From Sindora glabra (taxonomy: Eukaryota; Streptophyta; Magnoliopsida; Fabales; Fabaceae), in contig CM035227.1 of NCBI GenBank assembly GCA_020226215.1, positions 19,843,866 through 19,907,865 on the forward strand: a DNA stretch of 64,000 bases, given 5' to 3'. The translations under genes and the position numbers were made by a program. Of the stretch, positions 43,803 through 56,581 are shown one piece after another (within the stretch, counting starts at the first letter, position 1; each line of letters opens with the position of its first letter). Below the pieces are notes generated by a model. It saw only the letters and a list, made by a program, of their open reading frames with translations. It was not told where the DNA came from and did not search any database.

Positions 43803-44125
43803 GTGTGTTTACATATATTTTTATTTTTATATTTTTAAATTTTTTAAAAATTATTTTTTATTCTTAAAAATTGTTTTCAAATCAAAGAAAAATAAAGAAT
43901 AGAAAGTGGTTGATATTGTAAATGAGAAATTATTTTATTTAATTATAAAATTGATATTCAAAATTAAAAAATAGGTTCAAAAAATAATTAAAAATCATTT
44001 TTAATTTTTTTATTTTTAAATTATACTTTTAGAGAATAATTTTAAAAATAGATTAATAAACAGATTATCTTATTTTTAAAAATAAAAAGATAAAAACTAT
44101 TTTTAAAAATAAAAAAAATAAAGCT
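43803..44125 (+). mobile_element. MITE-like AT-rich element, copy 6
   Basis: The duplicate counterpart of the copy at 15,360-15,695, starting GTGTGTTTACATATATTTTT and sharing its flanks, so it was copied with the segment rather than inserted anew. Confidence 0.6.
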
Positions 44126-44241
44126 GATCCAATTTGATAATGAAAAAGCTCTGCAAGTTTTTTTTTAAAAAAAAAAGAGTATAAAATTTACAGTGCGGTG
44201 AGAAACAACTAATGTTACCAATAACAACATGTGATTCTCAC

Positions 44242-44755
44242 TAAGGGTGCAAACGAGTTATTCGTGAGTAATTCGAGATCAATTTGTAAAAAATTAAGTT
44301 TAAACTCGAATTTTAATCAATTGAGCTTAAATGAGTTAAGCTCATTTATTATTCAAGACAAATTTGAACTTTTTATTACCCAGCTTGAGACCCTAAACCT
44401 TAAACGAGCTTAGTATAAAATATTTTTTTATTTTTTAGATTATATATAATATAAATACATTAAACTATTACAAACTTGTTTAGACTCGTTTAAGCTGGAA
44501 TATTACTTAAGCTTAAGTTTAAATTTAAATATTTAGGCTCAATTAGAAATTTAGAATAAGAAATACAAAGCTCGTTTAAGCTCATATTTGAATCGAGCTT
44601 GAGCTCGAGCTCGAGTTCGAGTTCAACCTTTTTAGGCTCGATGAGCTTTAGCTCAAACTCAAACTCGTTTAATGTTATAGAGCTCGAACTTGAACATATA
44701 GATGTTCGGTTCGACTCGACTTGACTCGACTCGGCTCGGCTTGATTACACCCCTA
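44242..44755. mobile_element. 514-bp hAT-like non-autonomous element
   Basis: Left end TAAGGGTGCAA and inverted right end TAGGGGTGTAA are imperfect terminal repeats of the Ac/Ds type. They are flanked by 8-bp ATTCTCAC / ATTCTGAC direct repeats (44,234-44,241 and 44,756-44,763). The parallel site at about 15,815 is empty. The interior has no transposase and is rich in GAGCTCGAG- and CGACTCGACT-type motifs. Confidence 0.8.
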
Positions 44756-45135
44756 ATTCTGACTTTCTAATTTGATAGGCCTTGACAATTTTTTATGGAA
44801 ACAACTATGAAAATTTTATGCTATTGCAACCTATGGGTAGAAGAATTTCTCCTCTCTAAAAAGAGACCAAGATAGTATAGTTTTATGGAGAGAACAAGCA
44901 AAGGTTATAAAAATAAACTAATGACATTGGATCCAATTGAACCTAATCTAATTAGGATCTTAGTCAGGTCATTTGTCTCGACTCCTTAGCATATCTGGGT
45001 TTAGGGTAGGTCTATCTAGACTGAGTTAATTATTATATAATTGATACATGTATTATTTCAAAATAAGAATTTAAGTGGTATTTAATTTATTTTAAAAAAT
45101 TTATATTTTATTATATTTAAAATTCAATCTTTAAT

Positions 45136-45138
<3 letters not shown>

Positions 45139-45208
<70 letters not shown>
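45139..45208. repeat. (TA)n microsatellite
   Basis: About 70 bases of TA repeat. The parallel place near 16,182-16,200 in the first duplicate has only a short TA run, so the tract expanded in this copy. Confidence 0.95.
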
Positions 45209-45209
<1 letters not shown>

Positions 45210-47423
45210 CATAATTTAATAATTTCTATCGTTACAAAAAAATGTAGAAGTAAATTATTATTTAACAAAGAAAAAATGTGGAAGCAATTACAATGAGTAA
45301 AATTTAAATAAAATCTCTTATGTTGTGTTAGTTGGATAAAACAGAAAAAAAAATAAAATATAATGATCATTTCATAATTATGTCTTTTATGTTTAGGAGT
45401 GAAATGTAAAATTGAAATCATATTTATATAAAAATGGTATTATCATTTTTTGCTTATCAATAAATTTTTTATAATCGATTATAAAAAATTATAATTATTA
45501 CTATTATAATTAATGAATCATTTTCTATAATAAAAGCATAAAAATTTAATTTACCAACATTTTTATATTAAATAATTTTTATAAAGAATACAAAGTTATT
45601 TTATTTTAAATTTTATTATTAAAAATATTATTACTAAAATATTTTAATAATATAATATTAAAAATATTTTATTTTATTATTTATTAATAAATAGTAATAT
45701 TGAAATATATGATAAATGTAAAAAATAAGAGTATAAAAAGCCCATTCCATAAATGATGAAATAATAATTCCATTACTTTTGTTATGTAATAGATATTTCA
45801 TTATTTGATGGAATGGTTATTTACTACACCTTTCACAATTTAAAATGTTTTATGTGAAATAATTAATTATAGCAAGTGGGTACATGAGTTTTATTTCTTA
45901 TAAGAATTGGTTTACAAATAAATAAGTAATAATAATTTAGGAATAAGTGTGATTAAGAATGAATATATGAATGTGGAGGAAATTTAGGAAAATTAACATT
46001 CCAATGTGCCTATGGGGCTTAGCTCTTGTGTCCTCCAAACTTTAGCTATTATTCATCCATCCTCCAATATAACATAGTTCTCTCAATTTTTTCTCACTCT
46101 TAACATCATCATATTTTTTCCTTAATCTTTCAACTTTCAATTGATCTTAGCAAGGTAGCAAACTTTACTTCTTAATTCTTGAAGGAATTTCTTATAACTT
46201 ATTCTTTTTTAAAGTTTTGGTTAGCTAAAGAATTCATTTGAATGATGATTTTAGGTTCCCTAACCCTTAAATCTTTGATTTTGAATATTTAAGAGCCAAT
46301 CAACTTTCAATCTTCCTACTAATAATCTCCTTTACAATTAGGGAATGAACATTCTGCTTAATATTGTGTGATTTAATTAAAGATTAAGTTAGGTTTTATT
46401 CATTTTGTTCAATTTGATGTAAAATGTTTATGAAGTATTATCTAATGGAAATTTTTTGTTAGATCAAGTATACATAGTGATGCTTTTGTGGCTTATGGTG
46501 TATGAATGGTTTGATGTCGCATAAAAAATGAGTTTTGAAAAGAATTTGGTGCCAATGAACAACGGAATTTTCTACTAAAATATATATGTGAATTAATTAG
46601 TAAATTGATTATTAGATTCAAAATGCAACGATTGTAAGCGTTAATCAATTCATGAATCTAATCACCTCTTACTGAACTAAACTTGAAGGAATAGAATCAA
46701 ATCAACATGGGTCAAATAGTAACCTATCTTGCACTAAATCAATTCATGTTCTCCATAATAGAAATTGAGCAACCTAAATCAATTTCTTAATCGATTTAGG
46801 ACTTTTACTATTACATTAAATTACCTAAATCAATTCTATAATTGATTTAAGCCTTACAAAAACTTATTAAAAGTTTTGAATCAATTTATAAAACATAAAA
46901 CTTGATTTTTATATATAGTATGATTATTTAAATTAAGTTATTTATGATCTAGATATGCAATAAATACATTAGAAATGATGTGGTTGAATTATGCCCCCAT
47001 TTTATATGCTTGGTTGATGATTTAATATAAATTTTGTTGGAATTTAATTATGATTCTTATGGTTTGAATTTAGAAATATGTTGAAAATGAATCGGTGATA
47101 CTTGTGACTATATGTTAGATTTGAAAAATTGCTTATGAGGAATAAGTTGATTTAGAGAGATAAAGACGAGCTTGTGAAGGATAAGATTGGATGAAAATTA
47201 CAAGAAGATTTGTATTTTTTTTTATTTTAATTTAACAAATGATAGCAACATGTCTACAATTAAATGTTGAGTGGTGTTTTCCTTGCACAAAATTATGTGC
47301 ATTGCTAATGTTTTCAATTTGTTGATTATGTAAAATGTAAGATAGGTTTAAGATAAGATTTTAGTTAATAAGATGTGGATTATTATAAATTATTTTATTT
47401 ATTTAAGATTGTTTACTTACTAA

Positions 47424-48236
47424 GGCCTTGTTTGGCAAACAGCTGATAGCTGTAGCGGTTAGTTGGTTTAATTAGTTGTTAGCTGATAACTGATTGTATT
47501 AGCTGATTTAACTAGCTGATTATATTAGCTGTTTGAATAAGAGTGTTTAGTGAAATTAGCTGTTTATATTAGCTATTTGTATGTAAAATGACATATAAGG
47601 GTATGAGTATATTTTATAAATTATTTGAGTATTTTTTATTTTAATATTTTTAAATTTTATATATTAGTTAATATATTAAATTTTTTTATAAATAATATAT
47701 TATTATAATTTATTATTAAATTATTAAATATTTTTTAAATTAAATAATTTTTATAAATAATATTATATATTTATTCTATTAAATAATTTTCAAAATTATT
47801 ATAATTTATTATTAAATTATTGGATATTTTTAAAATTAAATAGTTTTTATACGTAATATTATATATTTATTCTATTAAATAACTTTTAAAATTATTATAA
47901 TTTATTATTAATTTATTAGATATATTATAAATAATATATTATTATATATTAAATATTTTTTAAAATTAAATTAATCTACTTTTTATAATTATTAAATTTT
48001 TTAAGAATTTTTAGAAAGGATAAAATGAAAAATATGAAAATTTATTTAGGGTAATTTGATCATTTTTCAGATAAGCTAATTGAAAAAGCTACTCCCTCTC
48101 AGCTTTTTTGTTTTTAGCTTTTTAGGGACAATCAGCTGATTACCAAACACCAAAATCAACTTATTGCCAAGTCAACCAGCTGATTTTAGTCAAACTAACT
48201 AACAGCTAATGGACAAGCTGTTTGCCAAACATCTCC
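47424..48236. mobile_element. Harbinger-like MITE downstream of GLR copy C
   Basis: The 813-bp partner of the 26,098-26,884 element. Left end GGCCTTGTTTGGCAAACAGC, inverted right end GGAGATGTTTGGCAAACAGC, flanked by TAA (47,421-47,423 and 48,237-48,239). It contains many AGCTGAT/ATCAGCT-type subterminal motifs and an AT-rich centre without ORF. Confidence 0.78.
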
Positions 48237-49848
48237 TAAATCTTGAACTTACTTTTTTGTATTTATTTTGCATATTTGTAGGTTAATGCACTATCACCAT
48301 AATAAAGATAGATTCTTTAAACCTATCATTAATTAGCATGAGCAGAAATTAAATATTTTGATTGTAATAAGATTTGAACTCTTAAATCATTCCTTAAAGG
48401 GCCTTGGTTTGTAATGGCTCTATGTTAGAATAATTAATGTGGATTTTAGGTATTTCTTGGTAAAAGAGCTACTTTGTCACAACCATCCAAAGTTGTGGTT
48501 AGCGTGGAACCCTATCAATTGATTTCTACCAATCTAAATTATTACCTTTATGTGACACACATATACATATATTGAATACTAAAAGATATCATTCAAGGAG
48601 ACAACAATTAGGATATTAAAATTATATTTATCTAAAATGGATTTACAAAAGAGAAAAGTTAATCCTATTTATAATTTCCTCTAATTTACTAATAAGTTGA
48701 CTTAACTAATCTTAACTAAGAAAGCTGAGGCCCAAAATCCTTTATCCAAAACAAAATATCTATTGCTATCCTTTTTGCTTTACTAGAAAGCTTCAGTGGA
48801 TCTATTTTTGTAGTAGAAGTGGTGGAAGAAGTGACTCAAGCTATTAATTTGCAAAATAAAATATTGAAAGGTAAGTTTAGAATTTAGTGAGTAAACAAGA
48901 TAACTTTTAAAAGAATATATATTCTTGCTACTCAAACCTACCCTCCTTAAGTCATGACATTAATTTCAAATAATACCAAATTTAATTTTTAGTAATTATG
49001 AAATTATTTCAAAATAAAATATGAACGAAGCGCATAAGTTCTCTTAATTTTAACTTACAACTTAGCTTACAAGGCATTAACCTTCTATATTATTCCAGAG
49101 ATAGGAGTAGGAAACAATTAAATGATAATTCATAAGCAATCACTTGGAAAAACAAATAAACTTTCTTTTAATTCTTAATTATCTTTATTCCTTTACAATT
49201 CCAACCTTATCCTTCCATAATCTATTTTATTCATTCACAAGCATTTATCAAATTTGGTGTTCAAGAATGATAGTAATATGCCCCATCTCCATTTTTTCAA
49301 GCACCGTCACATGACACACTCAATTAATGTAAAAAATGTAATTATGAATTGCAATTGCATTTGTTAATACTTTCATGCCTTTATTTTTTTATTTGAAAAA
49401 AATTAGATTATTAATTTTTAATAAAAAATATTTTAATAAAATTGTCACCTTTATTAATTTTTTATTTTATCAAGTTCAAAAAAAATGAATATATCTAGAA
49501 ATTATAAATTAATATTTTTATTAAATTATTTAAATCTCTTTTATTATTTTATTATTATTAAATTAATAATATATTTTAAAAAAAAAAATAAACTCGCCAA
49601 TGTGTACTCTCATGCATGTGAGGTTAACAATCCCCGGCATTGTGCATGCAATTAATTTTGGAATTGACATAAGAATCTGTGTTACGGTTTCGTTTGATCT
49701 ATAAAGAAAACAGGCAAGTACATTACAGTTCACACAAACACCTATTTAAGTGATTATCATTTTTATCACCCAAAAGAAAAAAAAAGAAAAATAGAGTTGA
49801 CTATCTTTTTTACACTAATTCAGTAGCTGGCAATCAGCTAAATCTGAC

Positions 49849-52800
49849 CTATTCAAGATTTGTGCTTAGCTCATTGTTAGTGAATCCCTCTCCTTGCTTC
49901 CCTGTTTGCGGGACAAAATTGCTTTTCCTGCCCTTGTTTAGATGGCTTCGAGCAAGGAACAGGATTGCCCGTAGTCTTTCTTGCAGTAATTTTGCTTTCA
50001 TCAAGTTTATAATTCCCTGTATCTTGTTTCTCACAAAGCGAACAATGGCCATGAGCAAGGCAAAGGCAGCGATGGTGCCGGAAATGTAAAATAGGCCAAA
50101 GAAAGGTTGAGGCCCTAATTGTTGCTCTTGTATTTTGCTGGTTGAAGAGCCGCAATCCGTTGTGGATAGCATTTCCTCTTCTAGTTTCTGCATTTCTTCG
50201 CTTTCTATGGTTTTTAGGACCGCCCTTGATACGTCAATCGCCAAACCCGAACCTTTCTGAAATGCCTGCACCAGAAAGATTTTAGCAGCCATTTACAGTT
50301 TGAAGCTATAATATATCAACGGCTAGAAAAATGCTGGCATTTGTTTTTGTTTAATTAGTATTGCCGGCCACTATGCACTTGAATTTTCTTTTCTTTCAAA
50401 TGAGTGGGACTGCAAGGGAGCCAGCGTAATTAAGATTTTGCTTATTGTTTTAGTGAAATAGAATAAATTAAACAGTAAATTACAAAATTAATATATGAAA
50501 AATTAGACAGGGCACTTATATTCAAAGATGTTGTATCATCAGTTTTGAAAACTTTATATCAATTTAGTATCATTGCCACTAAATTTTACATGAAGAGTTT
50601 TTTTGGTTGAAATTCTGCTTGACTTTTAAAATGTTATTGTTTGAAATGATAAATTATCCAAAAAAAAAAAAAAGAAGCTAACTTAAGAGCTTATGATACA
50701 CGCAAAGAACCAAGAAATTATGGTTTATAAACTTATTTGAGAAAAGAATTGAGATTTATTTCAAAATTGCTATTTGTAACTTATTTTGATAACAATTCAA
50801 TGAAATTTAAACTTTCATGTCAACAGAAATCATTAAACATATATCATGATATATATTTTACTATTATTATTGATTTGACATCTTTTCAATCAGCTGTCAA
50901 CTTTGGTTGTTTAATCCCAGTTAAATTGAACAACTCTATTTAGCATTATTCATTAGCGTGCATAAGAGACAGAATTAGTAAACTCACAAAGCCCAAACCA
51001 CCGAGTTTCAAAGGGGATCCTGCTTTGATGTAGCCCTTACAATGCGTAGCGAGGAAGACTTGAGCATGAGGGTCAATTATGAAAACCGCTTCAATTTCTT
51101 TGTTCTCAAAGGCTCTTGGGAAATCACTCATAGTGTCAAATTTCCTGAGGTTCTCAGCCTTAAATTTGAGTTCATCGACCAAATAATGCACCAAAAACGA
51201 TTTCTTATAGCAGCCTACTTTTGCATTTGTCTTCTGCAATGTCTTTATATCTGGCACCGATGGTTCAAGGTGAGACACTGTCATCATCGATGACAAGCTG
51301 GCCGTAAAACTTGCCGACAATATGAGAATAGCAAATAGCCAAGGTGCCAGTACGAATCGGGCCAACTTGCTTTTTACAGGTTCTCCTGCATATATATCAG
51401 AAATTCCGAATCATCTTAGGAATTTATATATTAACATTTTGACATGGTACCGAAGTTTTAAACATTCAACTCTGCAGCGTATAGTAATATCAAAACTAGA
51501 TAGTACCAGTTGAACACTTCAACTGTTCAACGGTGTTCGTTAATCAGATGAGCGAACAAGTTTGAAGTTATATGGCAAACTTACGATGTGCAAAGAATAT
51601 TACAGTGACTGCAAACCAGAGCATGGAACCGAAGCCCTGGAGTTCTGGATTATCTTCACCTTCAATGAGCCATATAACAAATGCTACAAACAGATGAATT
51701 GCTGCCGTTAACAACCACATTTCTTTTGTGAATGCGTCCATGAACATCCATGTTTCTTTCGATCTGTCGGGCTTTACTCGAACTACCATCGCAATGCCTG
51801 ATTCCATGTATGGATGAGAAAACTCAGCATACGCATAACGGCGATCCAATATTTGTATATCTCCAACGGCAGCATCAAAAATCTTCATCGCGAACATTAT
51901 CCAAGCAAATGACATTTTCCGATAAAATAAACAGAGCATAAATAATATGTGATTTTTCACGATGCAGCAGTAAGCACATTTTAAATTCTGCTGCGTGGTA
52001 GCAGTAGGATGATTAACATATATGCCATGACCATAAGATATATTTAAATCTAAAAATTTTACCTTGTTGTTAACTTGCTCAACCATCTGGTCATAAGAGC
52101 CATTGAAAGGAACGAATTCATATGGCAAGGAGTAGGGCAGGTGTTTCACTACTGCCCTAAACACATCAATAGAGAAACCGGTAATGACGGTTTCATTCCG
52201 TCTTTCATTGTAGCTAACGTTCAACAACTGGGGGCAAAGATCACTAGCAGGAACTGCTATCTTTAAAGGTTTATCCTCACTAACGTAAATCCAACCTGTT
52301 GGCACTGCTTGTGATCGACCTGGCCAATTCACTGCACTTAAAACAGCAACATCGCCAGTACTATTTGTGGTCGTCGTCGTCAATTCACGTCTGATGAGGT
52401 TCTCTGAGAAGCCAGATACAGGGGACCAGTATGCTAAGTCTTTATAGCTTTTACCAACAACATTAACAATCTTATATGTCGGTGTTTCCAACAATTTTCG
52501 TTGTCTGAAACTTATTTTACCACTCAGGCCATCGACATTAGTGGATAATATAGTCTCTGATAATTTCTCAGAGGAAAAGTTTCCACTTCCTTGTAACAAT
52601 TTCTTTAGGGCATGAGCAATGGCCCAAATGGTATCGTAAGCTCGAAGAGCAAAGATACTTGGATATGGGTTCTCTTCGTCTTCAGGATATTCTGATCCAA
52701 ACTTTCTTCTGAATATTGATTTAAAATGTTTGAACGTCTCGCTTCTTTCCATGAAGTGTGTTTTGCATCCGACAACGCCTTGCATGTTGGAGTTAATAAC

Positions 52801-54436
52801 GGAGGGTTCGACAGAGTCGAGATGGCTGGCAACACCATCTGGTATTATCCAAACTGAGCCTTTTTCCATCATTTTAAGTTTCTCAGCCTTCTCGAAAAGC
52901 AAAACTGCAAACTCCGAGGAAGACTGTAAAATTAAGAAGACTCTGTTGCTGTTCTTGCTCTTCAGCCTCCTAAGCTGCTCTTCAATGGTGGATTTTGGAT
53001 CAGGAAGAGACTTCAGCGATGGAAAAGCTACGTGTTGAACAATCTCAGAATTGACAAGCCGAAGAGAATATGTGAGGGGGGCCAGTATCTCAGAGTTGGA
53101 GAAAAAACCATGGCTATGTTCATAAATTGCAGTCACCTTGCGCCAGCCGAATTGCCCTACAATGGCCGCGATGCACTGCAAGTGAAGGGTGATATCGTCG
53201 GCAACTTGGATGAAGTAAGGCAATGGGATTGGAGCCAATTCTGAACTGGAAGTGGCAGTTGGGGCTAGGGAAATGATGGGAATGCTCTTTGAGTTTTCAT
53301 TAATATGAGCAGCCAAAGATGCTTCATCGAGATTTGTTCCTATGACTGCTCGCACTTCTTTACTGTTTGCGAGATCTAGATGCACCAAATCAAACAGTTA
53401 CAATATATCTTCAGCTCTTCTTGGTAAATACTATTATTTTAAGTGTTCTTTTTCCCTTTTGGTAAGAAATTTTAGTTGTTAACAAGGGTCATATATAGAC
53501 CAATACTTTTTATTAATTTAATTCAATTTGCCTACATATACTTTAAACTGCAATTTTTTAATATACATTATATCAAATAATAGTTATGGCTTCTATATCC
53601 AGATGAAACATAGAAAATGATTTATTTAGGGAGCATTTGTTTTGAAAGAAAATAATTTTTGTAAGAATATAATTATAAAATATTATGAAAGTAGAAAATA
53701 ATTTAAATAATCAATATTAAATATAAAAAAATTGATAGAAAATAACTTCCTCTTTAAAAAAGAGTCAGTTATTTTTTTATTTTAATGAAAAATAATTTTT
53801 GTAAGAAAATAATTATAAAATATTATGAAAGTAAAAAATAATTTAAATAATCAATGTTAAATATAAAAAATTTGATAGAAAATAACTAACTCTTTAAAAA
53901 AATTATTTTTTATTATCATATTATTAGTTATCATATTTTTTAATAATATAAAAATTGTTCATTAATATGCAATAGAATGAGAATTTCTTATAAAAAATAT
54001 CTTCTAAAAAGACAAATGGGGGAGACTTACTAAGTACAAAATAATGAGGTGTGAAATTGTAGAGACTGACATATATTTTTCTTATACTGTTTGAATCACA
54101 AAATTGCATTGAAAACTTACAGCTGAGAGGGAATCAAACATTACCAGCAGCGAGCATATGAGCTTGGCTCCCATGCGAATAGCTGAAGTTTAAATTAAGC
54201 TTAAAACAACTTAAGCGATTTACTTCTTGAGCTGCGAGTTCCATAGCTATCTTCTGCTCCTTACCCATACGGCCGCTGAAGTCCATGATGGCTCCTGCGT
54301 TCACAGTAATGTCGGGTGGTGAGTTTAAGCAATAATTGCTTTCTACTTCAGCTGAGGTTGCTTTTGAGCATGCTAAAAGCAGCACCAACAGAAACAAAAA
54401 CCGAAGCAAAGACATGAGAGAGCCTGCTGGCACCAT
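49849..54436 (-). CDS. GLR copy C: glutamate receptor-like cation channel
   Basis: Exons 54145-54436, 52063-53375, 51585-51882, 50988-51385, 49849-50265 give 2,718 nt and 905 aa, complete and in frame. Signal peptide at about 1-28; ANF-type domain to about residue 395; ligand lobe S1 follows and continues into exon 3; M1 at about 592-608; pore helix/selectivity stretch at about 620-632; M3 at about 645-670 with S-F-T-A-S-L-S-S-M-M-T; lobe S2 in exon 4 and early exon 5; M4 at about 821-844; and a short basic cytoplasmic tail. It differs from copies A and B at many residues in exon 2 (for example A-A-H for A-P-Q, S-S-E-L-A-P-I-P-L) but is almost identical to B in exons 3-5. Intron 1 is only 769 bases. 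Intron 2 (51,883-52,062) is open and in frame. Known family role: ligand-gated Ca-permeable channel, clade-II-like. Confidence 0.93.
53644..53905. repeat. Tandem duplication in intron 1 of GLR copy C
   Basis: 'gaaaataatttttgtaag ... gatagaaaataact ... ctctttaaaaaa' occurs twice in succession (about 53,644-53,768 and 53,786-53,905). Copies A and B have a single related segment, so this duplication arose on the C lineage. Confidence 0.75.
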
Positions 54437-54569
54437 TGGAATTTGGAACTGAGAAAAATGAAGTCTCGGGGCCTTGGCGTAGAGTCAAACTAATACGTTA
54501 ATATTGTACAAGTCAAGGTCTTCTCTTCTACTTTATGTACGGATTTGAAAATTCAAACCGGTAATTTAA

Positions 54570-56581
54570 GGCTTTGTTTGTCGTAAGGTGAAAATAGAGG
54601 GGGAGAAAATAGAGGTGAAAGGAAATAGAGGGGGGAGGAAATGGAAGGGGGAATAATTTTAAAAAAGTTGTTTGTAATGAGTGAAAATGGGAGGAGATGG
54701 AAATAAGAATGAAATTAATTTTTTTATTTGGAATGGATAAAAATGGGAGGGGTGAAAATGAGATTGTGTAAAATTACTATAATATTTTTATAATATATTA
54801 TTAATTTTTATAATAATATTAATTTAATAAAATCAATTGAAAGATTTATAATACATTAATATATTTTTTAAAAAAATTATTTTTATTTTAAAATATTAAA
54901 TATATTTTCTACTTTTATTGTAATTAATAAATATTTTATTATTTTACATTTTCAAACCCTTATAATATATTATTAATTTTTGTTATAAGATTAATACAAC
55001 AAACTCAATTGAAAAATTTATAATACACTGATAAAATATTATACTTTTGATAATAGATAATTTTTTTAAATAATTTAAATAATAATAATAATTTTTATTT
55101 TTCCATCTACCTCTAATATTAATATTACATATTCTTGAATTTAAATATTTTCAAATATTAACACTTTAATGATGCACATCTACTTATCATAAATTATCTA
55201 CACAGGTCAGGTTCCCTCTCCAATCTAAGTTTATATTCATTCACATGCTATTGTCAGTATAATAAATATATATATATTCATCTTAAAAATAATTTTCTAA
55301 AATTACTATAATATTATCAATCCAAATCTTATTATTTTCTTATTTCTTCAGATAATTTAAAAATTAGATTTTAATTTTGATAATTATTTTATAATAATAT
55401 TTTAATTTTTTATTATTTATTTTCTTAAATATTACTAGAATATAAAAGATATTCTATTAAGTTATTATGTATTCCTTGTATTTATAATTTAGGTATTCTC
55501 AGCCTTTGATGAATGATTGAATTTTTTTTTTGTAGAAAAAATTGATTGTAATGATAGAAATATGAATTTAATAAATTAATTAATGATATTATATACATTA
55601 AAATTAAATTTCATATTTAAATCAATGAATTAATTGAATATCAAAACTCAGATACCACAGCACAAACTGACAAAGTTCTCTATTCATTTTTCCCCCTCAG
55701 TTCTCTATTCTTATAATTCACAACAAAAACCATTGTTAAACCTAGGTTTGCTCAGAGGAAATTATGTATCGGTTCTGTTTTAAAACCCCACAGTAACTTC
55801 GCTTCCATCATCCTCGTTGCATTTCGCCGTCTCTTTCTTCCTCTTCCACTTGTTCTCAAACCAAAAGACCTCTTGATAATGTGAAAATTTTCCAACTAGT
55901 CCCTCCCGCTCCCCCTCCTTCATCTCTTTCTCGTGCTTCCGTCATCACTCTCTCTGCTACCTTCGTTTCTGTTCTTCTTACCTCCGTAGCCATTTTCTCT
56001 TCTGATCACAAATCCGATGACAAAGCCTATAATCCTTTATATGATGGTGTTGAACATACTATTGAGAAGTCTTGCGATTCCTTTAAGAAGCTTTTCCATC
56101 ACATTAAGCAAACCAACGTCGTTGTATCGGTTCTCTGGCAACAAGCAAGCGGAGGCGCTATAACGGCTGATTTCGGAGAAGGCTAAGGCGATTTGCGGTG
56201 GAGAAAATGAAAGAGAACAAAGGATCAGAGGAACAGAGGGGCACTGCGGGGAAAAAATAAAAATGGCAGGACTCACTGGGTTTACCCCTCATTTCTGGCA
56301 GCGACGACGTGAATCTCTACCTTTCGCTACGACCTAACTTCCTGGCGGCATGAGTGGCAGAGATGAAGAAGAGTCCTTCCGGTTCGGCGCACAGTAAGGG
56401 CAGAGCAGTAGCTGTGCAAGGAAATGAGGCGGTTTCAATTTCATTAGGATCCATCAAAATTTACTATTCCCATTTACGTCCCCCCCTAAATTCACCTGTA
56501 GCCAAACGCGTGAAAAACTCAAATTCACCTCACTTTTCACTGCAGCCATTACCCCCTCCTTATTTAGTTCCAAACAATGGG
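54570..56581. mobile_element. About 2.0-kb non-autonomous DNA element carrying a gene fragment
   Basis: Aligning copy C's upstream DNA with copy B's shows that 54,570-56,581 is extra: both sides join at 'taatttaag' (compare 35,175). TAA precedes the left end and follows the right end. The ends GGCTTTGTTTG and inverted CCCATTGTTTG are weakly similar, with G-rich stretches just inside both. There is no transposase. The interior carries a fragment of a host-like gene (55,764-56,130), so it resembles a Pack-type element. The superfamily is uncertain (Harbinger-like from the TAA). Confidence 0.6.
55764..56130 (+). pseudogene. Captured 5' gene fragment (putative plastid-targeted protein)
   Basis: From the ATG at 55,764 one frame runs M-Y-R-F-C-F-K-T-P-Q, stop (55,794-55,796), then continues open through a serine-rich, basic, transit-peptide-like stretch (S-P-S-L-S-S-S-S-T-C-S-Q-T-K-R-P). 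A hydrophobic segment (S-A-T-F-V-S-V-L-L-T-S-V-A-I-F) and an ordered part (L-Y-D-G-V-E-H-T-I-E-K-S, H-H-I-K-Q-T-N-V-V-V-S-V-L-W-Q) follow. The composition is clearly coding and far GC-richer than its surroundings. I recognise the last part as resembling a conserved plant protein N-terminus but cannot name it. The stop, and the loss of similarity after L-W-Q, make it a broken fragment. Confidence 0.6.

Larger units (their letters stand above)
43561..49848. repeat. Segmental duplicate: downstream flank of GLR copy C
   Basis: Collinear with 15,118-18,370 (to about 47,420) and then with the other GLR downstream flanks (18,370-20,119 and 25,814-28,489). It contains MITE copy 6, the hAT-like element, an (AT)n tract and the Harbinger-like MITE. 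No gene is supported. Confidence 0.8.
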
